The position numbers and the translations under genes are program-made. A model generated the notes under the pieces. That model saw only the letters and a list, made by a program, of their open reading frames with translations. It did no database searches and was not told where the DNA came from. This document shows positions 18,118 to 26,212 of a stretch of DNA of 64,000 bases, in pieces. Origin of the DNA: Bin80 sp965261255 (GTDB lineage Bacteria > Bacteroidota > Rhodothermia > Rhodothermales > Bin80); contig CBDHCQ010000004.1 in assembly GCA_965261255.1 (NCBI GenBank), positions 806,001 through 870,000 on the forward strand, read 5' to 3'. Position 1 is the stretch's first letter, and each line of letters begins with the position of its first letter.

Positions 18118-18863
18118 TTGTTGGTCTCTGAGGGATCAGATGCTTTTTGAGCAGACAGCATCTGGGAGATATGATTCTCCGATTCCATCAAGTGATGTTC
18201 CATATTGGTGCGGGCAGCTTCTGCGTCTCGCGCGAGGATGGCTTCCAGAATACGCTCATGCCATTTGATTGCTGAATACCTCGCATCCTCAACTATTTCG
18301 TGAACCGAGGATTTGATTTGTGGCATGAGTGCATGGATCGGTGCGATCAGCAGTGGCATGATACTATTCCCGGATGCAATCGCAATGTGTTGATGGAACG
18401 CAAGGTCCAGGTTGGCCAATTCTTCACTTTTCCCGGTCCATGTTTTCATTGCATCACAAGCCTCCTGCAGTTGCGCAGCATCATCCGGTGTGTGATGGAG
18501 GGCAGCTTCGGCTGCTATCGGGGGTTCAATGAGTTGGCGGGCCCTAATGATGTCAATGAATTTGAGGTCTCCGCCATGCTGCTGTAGATACATTTCCAGC
18601 GGAGTACTTACTGTTTCGGCGGAGAGTTCAGATACAAAAATGCCACGCCCTTTTTCAATTCGGATCAGTCCGCGCCCAGAGAGCATGCGCAGCGCCTCTC
18701 TCAGTACTGTTCTGCTCACGCCAAATTGAGTGCAAAGGTCTAACTCGGATGCAAGTCGCATGCCCGGCACCAAATGCTTTTCGCGAATGGAATTCTCAAT
18801 GGCCTCTACCACAGAATGGCTGAGAAGCTGGGGTTTACCTACTGGTGCGAATTGCTGCGCCAT
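18114..18863 (-). CDS. GntR-family transcriptional regulator, FadR subfamily
   Basis: This 249-residue protein has an N-terminal winged helix-turn-helix (about 12-78: 'PGMRLASELDLCTQFGVSR' and 'VLREALRMLSGRGLIRIEKG'). An all-helical FCD ligand domain follows (about 90-235), with the usual 'DLAFHQHIAIASGNS' and 'WHERILEAILARDAEAA' signatures and candidate metal-binding histidines. FadR-type regulators of uronate and aldonate pathways normally release DNA when they bind a pathway sugar acid. It is the most downstream gene of the reverse PL17-SDR-TRAP block and points at the PL6 operon. It is therefore the natural regulator of this locus, perhaps through the 11340 palindrome. Confidence 0.92.
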   Translation of the reverse strand: MAQQFAPVGKPQLLSHSVVEAIENSIREKHLVPGMRLASELDLCTQFGVSRTVLREALRMLSGRGLIRIEKGRGIFVSELSAETVSTPLEMYLQQHGGDLKFIDIIRARQLIEPPIAAEAALHHTPDDAAQLQEACDAMKTWTGKSEELANLDLAFHQHIAIASGNSIMPLLIAPIHALMPQIKSSVHEIVEDARYSAIKWHERILEAILARDAEAARTNMEHHLMESENHISQMLSAQKASDPSETNK

Positions 18864-18921
18864 GGATTAAGAAACAGGGTTTGGAGCCGAAGCTTGTAAG
18901 TGCGAAATGTAAGATAGAGTT

Positions 18922-20214
18922 TTAGAGACCGAATAGTCGAGGGAGCACCAACGTGATTTGCGGGATAAAAGTGATCAATATCAGCGCGACCAGCATAGCG
19001 ACATACAGGGGAGCCAGAGGCCGAATCATTGCGGGTACAGTTACGCCGGAAATGCCTGCACCTGCAAACAGTACCGTACCCACGGGCGGTGTACAGAGAC
19101 CGATGCAGAGATTGGCCACCATCAAAATACCGAAGTGGAGCGGATCAATGCCAAATCCCACGACCACCGGTAGAAAAATAGGTGTAAAGATCAGAATGGC
19201 TGGCGTCATGTCCATGAATGTGCCAACCATCAATAACAGCACATTTATTAGAAGGAGTACAATGATCTTGTTGTCACTGACTGCTAGAAGTGATTCCGCA
19301 ATGCCCTGCGGAATATCCTCAAAAGAGAGTACCCAGGAGAGCGCTAGGGAGGCACCGATGAGGAGCATGACTACGGCGGTAGTTGTAACACTGTTAAGCA
19401 AGACGTCATAGAGATCCCGTATTCGGACCTCGCGATAGAGCAGCACGAGTACAAGTGCGTAGAGCACTGCAATGGCAGCTGCTTCGGTTGCCGTGAATAT
19501 CCCTGCGATAATTCCCCCGATGACAACCACGACCAGAGTCAGGCTGGGTAGTGCATGCGCAAAATGCATGAACACCTCCTGAAGCGAGACACGATCCCCC
19601 TTGCCGTATCCCTTTCGGTGTGCCACGAACGCTGCGACCACTATCAACAGTCCCCCTATAAGAATACCTGGCAAATATCCAGCTACGAACAGTGCTGCGA
19701 CTGAAACCGTACCGCTGGCCAGCGAATATACGATCAGCACATTACTAGGGGGGATCAGCAATCCTGTTGTAGCAGAGGATACATTGACTGCCGCACTGAA
19801 ACCGGGGGAGTAGCCGCCTTCAACCATCTTGGGGTGCATGACCGATCCAATCGCTGCTGCAGCAGCAATCCCCGAGCCTGAAATGGAGCCAAACAGCATG
19901 CATGCAATGATATTCACAAGTGCAAGGCCTCCGGGCAGTGCTCCGATCAGGGCGCGGGCAAATGCAATAAGGCGCCGGGCAATTCCCCCACGGCCCATTA
20001 AATTACCTGCCAGAATGAAGAATGGGATAGCTAATAAAGTGAAGCTGTCCAATCCCGTAGCAATACGTTGTGCGGTTGTGCTAACCGCGGGCACAAAATC
20101 TACTGCCACGACCATGGTGAGCAATGTAGACATGCCTAGGCAATAGGCTACTGGCACATCTAGCAGCAGCAGAATTAAGAAGCTTACCACAAGTACAAGT
20201 ACAGCAACCTCCAT
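18922..20214 (-). CDS. TRAP transporter large permease (DctM type)
   Basis: This 430-residue, strongly hydrophobic protein has about 12 membrane segments and is of normal length for the DctM subunit. That subunit forms the substrate path of a sodium-driven TRAP transporter in the inner membrane. Motifs include 'LDVPVAYCLGMS', 'FFILAGNLMGRGGIA', 'SGSGIAAAAAIGSVMHP', 'LLIPPSNVLIVYSL' and 'TPPVGTVLFAGAGISG'. It follows the small permease after 35 bp. With PL17 and an SDR upstream, the likely substrate is an unsaturated uronate or 4-deoxy-5-keto-uronate rather than a C4-dicarboxylate; this is inferred from context. Confidence 0.95.
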   Translation of the reverse strand: MEVAVLVLVVSFLILLLLDVPVAYCLGMSTLLTMVVAVDFVPAVSTTAQRIATGLDSFTLLAIPFFILAGNLMGRGGIARRLIAFARALIGALPGGLALVNIIACMLFGSISGSGIAAAAAIGSVMHPKMVEGGYSPGFSAAVNVSSATTGLLIPPSNVLIVYSLASGTVSVAALFVAGYLPGILIGGLLIVVAAFVAHRKGYGKGDRVSLQEVFMHFAHALPSLTLVVVVIGGIIAGIFTATEAAAIAVLYALVLVLLYREVRIRDLYDVLLNSVTTTAVVMLLIGASLALSWVLSFEDIPQGIAESLLAVSDNKIIVLLLINVLLLMVGTFMDMTPAILIFTPIFLPVVVGFGIDPLHFGILMVANLCIGLCTPPVGTVLFAGAGISGVTVPAMIRPLAPLYVAMLVALILITFIPQITLVLPRLFGL

Positions 20215-20249
20215 TTACAGTTGATCGGTTCGGATTTATAGTCGATGTC

Positions 20250-20738
20250 TCAACCGTCGGACAAGAGTGTAGGACTCTCTTGATCCGGGTTCTCTCGGAT
20301 AGCAATTATGCTGTAGTAAGTCATCAGAAGACCGCTTATAGGAAGCGCAAGATAGACGTAGCCCATGGGAACCTGGAAAGCTGCAGAAAGCTGATTCAGG
20401 TCCAACGTCACATAGACGAGCCAACTGCCTCCAAAGACCAACGCTACCATGGAAAAAATGATAATGATGATGTAGGCGAACACGTGAACGGATCGCCGTT
20501 GCGTATTGGGCAGTCGTCGTACGAGCACATCAATACCGAGGTGTGCACGCACACGCAAAGCGTAGGCTGCACCCAGCAGGCTGATCCAGATGAGCAGGTA
20601 AGTTGACAGTTCCTCTGTGTACGAACTGGGACTGTTCAGCAGAAAGCGAGTGATGACCTGCCATGATACGGTAATCACCATGACCGACATTAAGGCGACC
20701 AGCAACCCCGCAAGCGTCTTATCAATAATGTGTGTCAT
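20250..20738 (-). CDS. TRAP transporter small permease (DctQ type)
   Basis: This protein of about 162 residues has four membrane helices and the DctQ signatures 'VITRFLLNSPSSYTEELSTYLLIW' (split over two helices) and 'ISLLGAAYALRVRAHLGID'. I choose the ATG at 20738 because it overlaps the stop of the binding-protein gene (ATGA), showing translational coupling. An ATG 13 codons further upstream is also in frame. DctQ stabilises DctM and contacts the loaded binding protein. Confidence 0.92.
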   Translation of the reverse strand: MTHIIDKTLAGLLVALMSVMVITVSWQVITRFLLNSPSSYTEELSTYLLIWISLLGAAYALRVRAHLGIDVLVRRLPNTQRRSVHVFAYIIIIIFSMVALVFGGSWLVYVTLDLNQLSAAFQVPMGYVYLALPISGLLMTYYSIIAIRENPDQESPTLLSDG

Positions 20739-21736
20739 TGTGCCTGGATATTGAGATCCCGGATCCGATTGGCCCATGGTTCCAGGTCACTACCTTGAAG
20801 AGATTCATAGAGCGGCTGAACAGCTTCCTGAAAGGGCCCTTTATCTGGGCGCACGACAGTCACTCCGTCTTCCTCGACGGCTCTAAGCGCTTCCTGGCTG
20901 GCCTCATTCCACAATCTTCGCTGGAACACTACCGACTCCTCTACCGCTTGGGTAAGCCACGTTTTTTGTTGGGTAGACAGCTTATTCCATGTATGTGTGC
21001 CAATTAGAAGGACATCTGGGGGAGCGGCGTGCTCATCCAGGGTATAGTATCGAGCCTGCTCAAAATGTTTGGATCCGTAGAAGTTTGGTGGATTGTTTTC
21101 TGCACCATCCACTACCCCCTGCTGCAGCGCTGTATAGAGCTCTCCATAAGCCATTGGTGTAGCATTTGCACCGAGAAGATTAATCGTCTGGATGGAGAGA
21201 TTACTCCGCATCACGCGAATTTTCAGGCCTTGGAGATCATCTGGAGTTTCAATTCTTTTGTCGTGTATATAAAAGCTTCGAAATCCGGCGTCATAATAAC
21301 ATAATCCACGTATCCGGTAGGGTAATCCTTGCAGCAATATCTCCTTTCCTACATTGCCTTGAAGTGCCTCCCAAAGGTGGTCTTGATCCTCAAAGAGGTA
21401 CGGTAGGCTGTAAACTCCCATGGCGGGTACAAAATTCTCAATCACACTGGAGGCTGTTTTTGCCATGTCAAGTGTGCCGAGTTGGAGTAGCTCCACAGAT
21501 TCCCGTTCGTTACCCAATTGCCCACTGGGATAAATTTTTACCCGCATAGTGCCTCCCGAGAGCTCCTCTAAACGCTCTCCCATGAAAGCCATCCCACGGT
21601 GTACCGGATGCATAGAATCCAGGACATGCGCCAACCGGAGTTCAATGCTGTCCTGCGCGGGGTTACATCCCGCGCTGCTCAGGAGCAGCGGCACAGCCAG
21701 TAATGCGAGTAACACAAACTTAGTGGCTGAATTCAT
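20735..21736 (-). CDS. TRAP transporter substrate-binding protein (DctP type), lipoprotein
   Basis: This 333-residue binding protein has a lipoprotein signal peptide with lipobox SSAGC at residues 20-24. It should be tethered in the periplasm rather than free, as most DctP proteins are. Family motifs are clear: 'LAHVLDSMHPVHRGM', 'IYPSGQLGNERESVELLQLG', 'LKIRVMRSNL' (the arginine that grips the substrate carboxylate) and 'QQGVVDGAENNPPNF'. It is the first of three coupled TRAP genes. It lies downstream of the SDR and PL17 genes, which argues for capture of a monouronate product. Confidence 0.95.
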   Translation of the reverse strand: MNSATKFVLLALLAVPLLLSSAGCNPAQDSIELRLAHVLDSMHPVHRGMAFMGERLEELSGGTMRVKIYPSGQLGNERESVELLQLGTLDMAKTASSVIENFVPAMGVYSLPYLFEDQDHLWEALQGNVGKEILLQGLPYRIRGLCYYDAGFRSFYIHDKRIETPDDLQGLKIRVMRSNLSIQTINLLGANATPMAYGELYTALQQGVVDGAENNPPNFYGSKHFEQARYYTLDEHAAPPDVLLIGTHTWNKLSTQQKTWLTQAVEESVVFQRRLWNEASQEALRAVEEDGVTVVRPDKGPFQEAVQPLYESLQGSDLEPWANRIRDLNIQAQ

Positions 21737-21922
21737 GAGGATGGCACGATAAGCCCTGGGATCAGGATAATGCGGCTATCCAGAATTGGAAATACTGATC
21801 GGTATTGAGCAACGGAGGACACCGGTCGCACGCAAGCCCACCAGATCAATTCTTCTGGCAACCATTTTTGCGCATCAAACACGCCTAGATTATCCATTGG
21901 CCGGTTGGTCCTCGTGATCAGA

Positions 21923-22681
21923 TCAGACGAAGTAAAGGCCGCCATTCACTTCCACAGACTCGCCATTCACATATGAAGAGGCATCCGATGCAAGAAAGAC
22001 GACGATATTGGCTACATCTTCAGATTCACCTTCACGGCCCACGGCTGTCTTTCCGGCAACCATTTTCCGAACGTTATCGGGTGTAAACGTGTCGTGAAAT
22101 GTTGTATTGATCAGGCCTGGTGAGACGCAATTCACGCGAATGTCGCGTTCAGATAGCTCCTTTGCCATGCCACGGGTCATGGTCAGGACTCCACCTTTTG
22201 AAGTTGCATAGGCAATTGATCCGCCTCCACCCCCGTCACGGGCTGCGAGTGATGCCAAGTTCACAATCGTTCCGCCAGGCTTCATGTAGCGCAAAGCAGC
22301 CTTAGAAACCAGGAAGACAGATTTGAGATTGACTGCCATAACGGCATCCCAGAACGCTTCGTCCATTTCGTCAAGCTTCTTGCGGGCCAGTAGACCGCCG
22401 GCGTTATTGACCAGTATATCGAGGGACCCACCAAAGGCTTCGGTGCCCGCAGAGAGTAGACGATCTACGTCTGCTGCCTGGGTGATATCGGCTTTTATTG
22501 CAATAGCCCGGCCGCCGAAACTGGCGACTTTTGATACGGTCTCCTCAGCGGCATTCTTGCTGGAGTGATAATTGACGATAACAGAGGCGCCAGCTTTTGC
22601 CAGGCCGTAGACAATCCATCTTCCGATATCCCTCCCTCCTCCGGTTACCAGTGCCACCTTGCCGCTCAGATCTGTATTCAT
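21923..22681 (-). CDS. SDR-family oxidoreductase, probable DEH (uronate) reductase
   Basis: I start this at the ATG at 22681, giving a 252-residue classical short-chain dehydrogenase. Residues 13-20 (TGGGRDIG) bind NAD(P)H, 'NNAGG' follows near 92-96, and the catalytic set is N119, S144, Y158 and K162. In alginate pathways an SDR reduces 4-deoxy-L-erythro-5-hexoseulose uronate (DEH) to 2-keto-3-deoxy-D-gluconate. Its place between the PL17 lyase and the TRAP importer supports this role. The fold alone cannot exclude other ketone substrates. A 186-bp gap separates it from the TRAP genes and contains no gene. Confidence 0.87.
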   Translation of the reverse strand: MNTDLSGKVALVTGGGRDIGRWIVYGLAKAGASVIVNYHSSKNAAEETVSKVASFGGRAIAIKADITQAADVDRLLSAGTEAFGGSLDILVNNAGGLLARKKLDEMDEAFWDAVMAVNLKSVFLVSKAALRYMKPGGTIVNLASLAARDGGGGGSIAYATSKGGVLTMTRGMAKELSERDIRVNCVSPGLINTTFHDTFTPDNVRKMVAGKTAVGREGESEDVANIVVFLASDASSYVNGESVEVNGGLYFV

Positions 22682-22744
22682 GCTGTCGTTTTGTGTTAGT
22701 ACTTTAAGTGATTGGGGATGATTAGGCATTTTATTGCCCACGAG

Positions 22745-24946
22745 TCAATTTTCTATTTCCGGGTTACCCAGAAATTGAACCTGATAATTTCCAGTCCACT
22801 GGAAAGATTCACCACCGAAAGTAACCTCCTGTCCTCCGGTCACTCCCTCAGATTGGTTCGAAACTATGACGCGCCAGTGAAGGCCCTCCTGCCCAGTGAT
22901 TTCAATTACACTGGCTATATCCGAATGACCCAAGACATTCACGCCTGTGATTCGAGGTCTGGCCTGTGCAGATCTTTCCCTGGCTTCATTGAAGTAGCCA
23001 TGGGGTTCAAGGACGGATGCAAAAAGCATGTTTTCGGCCTGACGACGCAGGACAAGAAGGGGATGGGACTGCAGATTGAAATCGGGATCGTTTGCGCCAG
23101 TGCGTCCGAGATGCACTTCGCTTTCCGGCCAGGCAGAAGAAATCAGCGAGTAGTACCGATGGCCGTCCAGCCAGGTAAACTGGATGGATGAATCTGTACG
23201 GGCCTGTGCTGTTTGCCAGATGTGCTGGTATCCATCATCACTCCCCAAGGGCTGCACCACGTTCGTATTTGTCTCGAATTGCAGGTTTGAGGTAATGTTC
23301 TGGCCAGAATAATGCAGCGGGTAATCATATTGGCGGGTTGTATTGCTGGTCAGGCGATACAAGTCTACAACGACTGGATACGGAAGTGATTGATCCTTAA
23401 CGAGCAGCATAGTTCGCTGCATATCAACGTCATCATAATAGGTGTCAGCATGCGCGCTCATGGCAATAGCGCGTGCTTCCTCCGCTTCAAAAAAATGTCG
23501 TTTCGCAGACATTGACTCTGCAGTATCTTCGTCCCCCATATTTTGTGTCATTCCGTCGACAACTACGGTATTGTGTGCAATGGTTTGCATTGCATAGGAT
23601 TCGTTCTCAGGCAAATAGCGTCCGCCGAACTTAGGCTCCACATTGACCCATCTACCAAACCCGTAATCGCGAATGACCTGTCGACCCTGGTCAAAGAAGA
23701 TGAAGTGCAGCTTATCAAAATGGCCGTGACCTCCTCCGTGTACGCCATACTTCATGAGAAGCATAGACTGTTCCATTCCATCTCCCATTCGGAGAATTCC
23801 CAGACCACCGAGGCTACCGTCGCTTCCATCGCTGAATTCCACCGAAGGCCAGGAAATCTGCGGATCTGATTCACTACTATCAAAATCACGGGCAATCTTT
23901 AATCCAGATCCACTTAAGGAGACACGCTCCTGAATTTTGGCGATGCCCAGAAGATGTTCATCCGCTCCGTAGCGATCGTAGGTCAGCGCGTTGGCCAGAA
24001 TGACCTCAGGTGCTGCTACATCCATCGTCAGAGATGCGTCGTTGATTGGTGGAAAGACACCGTTGGGGAATGAAGTTTGAACAGCTGCATAATAGGCTTT
24101 CCGCAAGATCTGGTCGCGGTATTCATAAATGCCCACCTCGGGTTGCATCCGCTCCACAGCCTCGGCAAAGTAGAAGAAGGGCATCAAGGCGTAGCGAATA
24201 TAGTAAGGTCCTTCCATGTAATATCCATCTGGCGAGAACAACAGGTCAAGTTGTGCCAGAAAGCCACCTTTGCCATCCAGGTCTGAGCCGTGCAGGGACT
24301 TTTCCACCAGTGCCAGATCCCCCATCACATAGGCGATCATTCCAACCGCAGCCACCGCCCAGGTGCCGTGGTTATGAATGCGGTCGAATTCTGCTTTGTT
24401 ACGGATATGAAACCAGTCGGCCATGGGCCGGAAGATATTGGTTTCGAACCGGGTCCGCTCCTCTTCCGAGAGCCAATCATATACACAGTCATAGGCAATA
24501 CTCGTGTGCACGAGCCACACTTCCTCGTTCAGCGTCTGATGAAAAATCTTGCCTGGCTTCTGATGATGGGCTAGTGGGTGCGGGCCGAGGGTCGGATACA
24601 GGATCGCGTAAATATCCAGCATATCGCGTACAAAAGCTGCGTACTTATCTTCTCCGGTGATGCTGTAGAGCAGTCCGGCATAGCGCATTTCGCGATAATT
24701 CTGTTTATGCCGTTCGTGCTCGTATCCGCCGGCTTCCCCAGGATTGGGTACTTCCATAGGATGTGCGAAGGCCACCTCCATAGTCTCTTTTGCCAGGGCG
24801 ATCGCTTCATCAAGTAGGGCATAACGGCCTTGGGCTTCCCTTATCGCAAGGGCATCTTCCTGTGAGATAAAGATCCCTGCGTGTTGGCCCTGAGCCATTA
24901 ATGGCACAGTGGATACGAGAAAAACAAGCAACAGACGACATAACAT
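22745..24946 (-). CDS. PL17-family alginate lyase (exo-oligoalginate lyase)
   Basis: This 733-residue heparinase II/III-type lyase has a signal peptide (about 1-19, LMAQG) and no T9SS domain, so the periplasm is likely. N192 and H193 ('HNHGTW') and Y249 ('MEGPYYIRYAL') match Asn201, His202 and Tyr258 of Alg17C, including the 57-residue spacing. The C-terminal sheet domain has 'GGGHGHFDKLHFIFF' near 403-418. PL17 enzymes remove unsaturated monouronates from the ends of short alginate chains, which then become DEH. It leads a reverse block with the SDR reductase, TRAP transporter and GntR regulator. A CRP-like palindrome lies about 40 bp upstream of its start. Confidence 0.92.
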   Translation of the reverse strand: MLCRLLLVFLVSTVPLMAQGQHAGIFISQEDALAIREAQGRYALLDEAIALAKETMEVAFAHPMEVPNPGEAGGYEHERHKQNYREMRYAGLLYSITGEDKYAAFVRDMLDIYAILYPTLGPHPLAHHQKPGKIFHQTLNEEVWLVHTSIAYDCVYDWLSEEERTRFETNIFRPMADWFHIRNKAEFDRIHNHGTWAVAAVGMIAYVMGDLALVEKSLHGSDLDGKGGFLAQLDLLFSPDGYYMEGPYYIRYALMPFFYFAEAVERMQPEVGIYEYRDQILRKAYYAAVQTSFPNGVFPPINDASLTMDVAAPEVILANALTYDRYGADEHLLGIAKIQERVSLSGSGLKIARDFDSSESDPQISWPSVEFSDGSDGSLGGLGILRMGDGMEQSMLLMKYGVHGGGHGHFDKLHFIFFDQGRQVIRDYGFGRWVNVEPKFGGRYLPENESYAMQTIAHNTVVVDGMTQNMGDEDTAESMSAKRHFFEAEEARAIAMSAHADTYYDDVDMQRTMLLVKDQSLPYPVVVDLYRLTSNTTRQYDYPLHYSGQNITSNLQFETNTNVVQPLGSDDGYQHIWQTAQARTDSSIQFTWLDGHRYYSLISSAWPESEVHLGRTGANDPDFNLQSHPLLVLRRQAENMLFASVLEPHGYFNEARERSAQARPRITGVNVLGHSDIASVIEITGQEGLHWRVIVSNQSEGVTGGQEVTFGGESFQWTGNYQVQFLGNPEIEN

Positions 24947-24986
24947 AGATTATTGCCCCTTCGATTCGTTCATCTTTAAGATTATA

Positions 24987-25002
24987 CGTGAAATATATCA
25001 CA
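24987..25002. promoter_or_regulatory. CRP/FNR-like palindrome upstream of PL17
   Basis: CGTGA (24987-24991), six A/T bases, then TCACA (24998-25002) fit the TGTGA-N6-TCACA pattern of CRP/FNR-family sites with one mismatch. An imperfect 18-bp palindrome extends around it. A GTATGAT half-site, read on the reverse strand, lies immediately beyond it. The site is 41-56 bp before the PL17 start codon. Binding by a carbon-status regulator is plausible but unproven. Confidence 0.45.
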
Positions 25003-25102
25003 TATCATACAACTTTGTGTGTTTCGCACCTACAGAGGATGATTTTAAATTCGGGCTTGACCGGAAGTCAGTTTGTAAGCTGCTTTTCCACGGCATACAT
25101 TT

Positions 25103-25732
25103 GTGCCAGTAGTTCCGGGTCTGGAACTAGTTCAGTCCCTCGGCAAAGCTTGCAACATCTGCTCCAGTTTCATCGTCACCTGTTTCTCCAAGCGAGAGGC
25201 GCCCTTGGATGCGCCTTCCCCCTCTATGGACGCCCCCCGCTTGCGTTTCTTAACAAGGGTTGCCGCTTGTTTCTTCAGAACTGACTTCTGCTGGGCTTCA
25301 CTGACCATTGAATCCCGAGAAACATGCCACATTTGCTTTCCCGCGTACCCGTGTTTAATCAAAGCTTCATCAATCCGGGTGGACAGCTTCGCCTCCGAAA
25401 ATCCCATGAACGTCCGAGAATGCGTGGAGGTACTTGGCACATCACATGGCCGAGACCAGCCACAAATTGACCGAGGCAGGACATCGGAAATAAGGCGCTC
25501 CCGCACCCAGGAAGTCGTATAACTACACTAACGCCATCTTGGCCAGAAACGACCGCGCAAGGCAAACCCAGTACGCCAGCGGGCGTCTTATCGAACGAAG
25601 ACGCAGGCGAGAAAGATAATCCTCCACACACACCAACTCAGCAACAACCCTTGAACCGTTTGGGCACACTCCGTTGCACTGCTCCACACATGGAAACAAC
25701 TCCTGTTTACAGGAGGCATAAATGTAGTGCAT
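25103..25732 (-). pseudogene. Decayed DDE transposase (IS5/ISNCY-like)
   Basis: Two consecutive reverse frames together read like the N-terminal half of a DDE transposase. The frame ending at 25523 has 'RRPLAYWVCLARSFLAKMALV' before a stop. The frame from 25506 to 25132 continues with 'LPRSICGWSRPCDVPS', 'HSRTFMGFSEAKL', 'HVSRDSM' (the first catalytic Asp region) and 'LEQMLQALPRD' before another stop. Past that stop, 'GTTGTNV..GKAAYKL' resembles the usual 'GTK...G.YKLH' continuation. At least one frameshift and one stop, plus the missing DDE C-terminus, make it a relic. No terminal inverted repeats or target duplications were found. The exact IS family is uncertain. Confidence 0.6.
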
Positions 25733-25783
25733 CCTTTTGACAAGGAATGCAATGTTGAGTGGACCGTAATGGTGATCATTAAG

Positions 25784-25811
25784 TTGTATGCTAAATTTTG
25801 TATACTAAATT
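25784..25811 (+). repeat. Tandem 14-bp direct repeat
   Basis: TTGTATGCTAAATT (25784-25797) is followed without a gap by TTGTATACTAAATT (25798-25811), differing at one base. It sits 18 bp before the ATG of the truncated DUF5916-type gene. It could be a paired regulator-binding site or part of a promoter. Confidence 0.6.
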
Positions 25812-25828
25812 GTCGTAGCATCCTGCTC

Positions 25829-26206
25829 ATGTTTGCGAACCCTTATCGCTTAGCCCTAGGCGGTTATCGTAAGCCAGCCTCCACGCAACGACTCATCGGG
25901 TTGGCTCTTCCGCTCATTATTGCCGTTTCGGCACAAGCCCAGGAAGTATTCCCCACACCGGACGTCCCACCTACTATCCGGGCAGCACGAGTACAGGCCA
26001 CGGTACATCTCGACGGTGACCTGAGCGAACCGGACTGGCAGCGCGTGGTGTCTGCTGGAAGCTTCCGCCAAGCCGAACAGCAGCAGGGCAAACCGGCCAC
26101 ATTTGACACGGAGGTTCGCGTAAAGACTGTGGATAAATGCAAGTCTCCCGTTGGCAACATACGCGTGGCGGTCACAAGCACACCTGTGATTCGCACTACG
26201 ATCTGA
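25829..26206 (+). pseudogene. Truncated DUF5916/CBM9-like gene
   Basis: From the ATG at 25829 the frame gives a signal peptide (ending VSAQAQ) and then 'VHLDGDLSEPDWQRV' and 'FDTEVRV'. That is the opening of a CBM9-like domain as found in DUF5916 proteins of about 750 residues. After 'TEVRV' the expected sequence is lost and the frame stops after about 126 residues. The intact gene starting 7 bp later has the same opening ('IQLDGLIDEPAWRTI', 'TEIRVAYDDDHLYV'), so this is probably the remains of a tandem copy. It also lies next to a dead transposase. Confidence 0.65.
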
Positions 26207-26212
26207 CCCGCA

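Noticed and set aside
24046..24660. Forward frame of 204 codons
   Set aside because: It is antisense to the PL17 gene with basic, unstructured translation, while PL17 has a full set of catalytic motifs.
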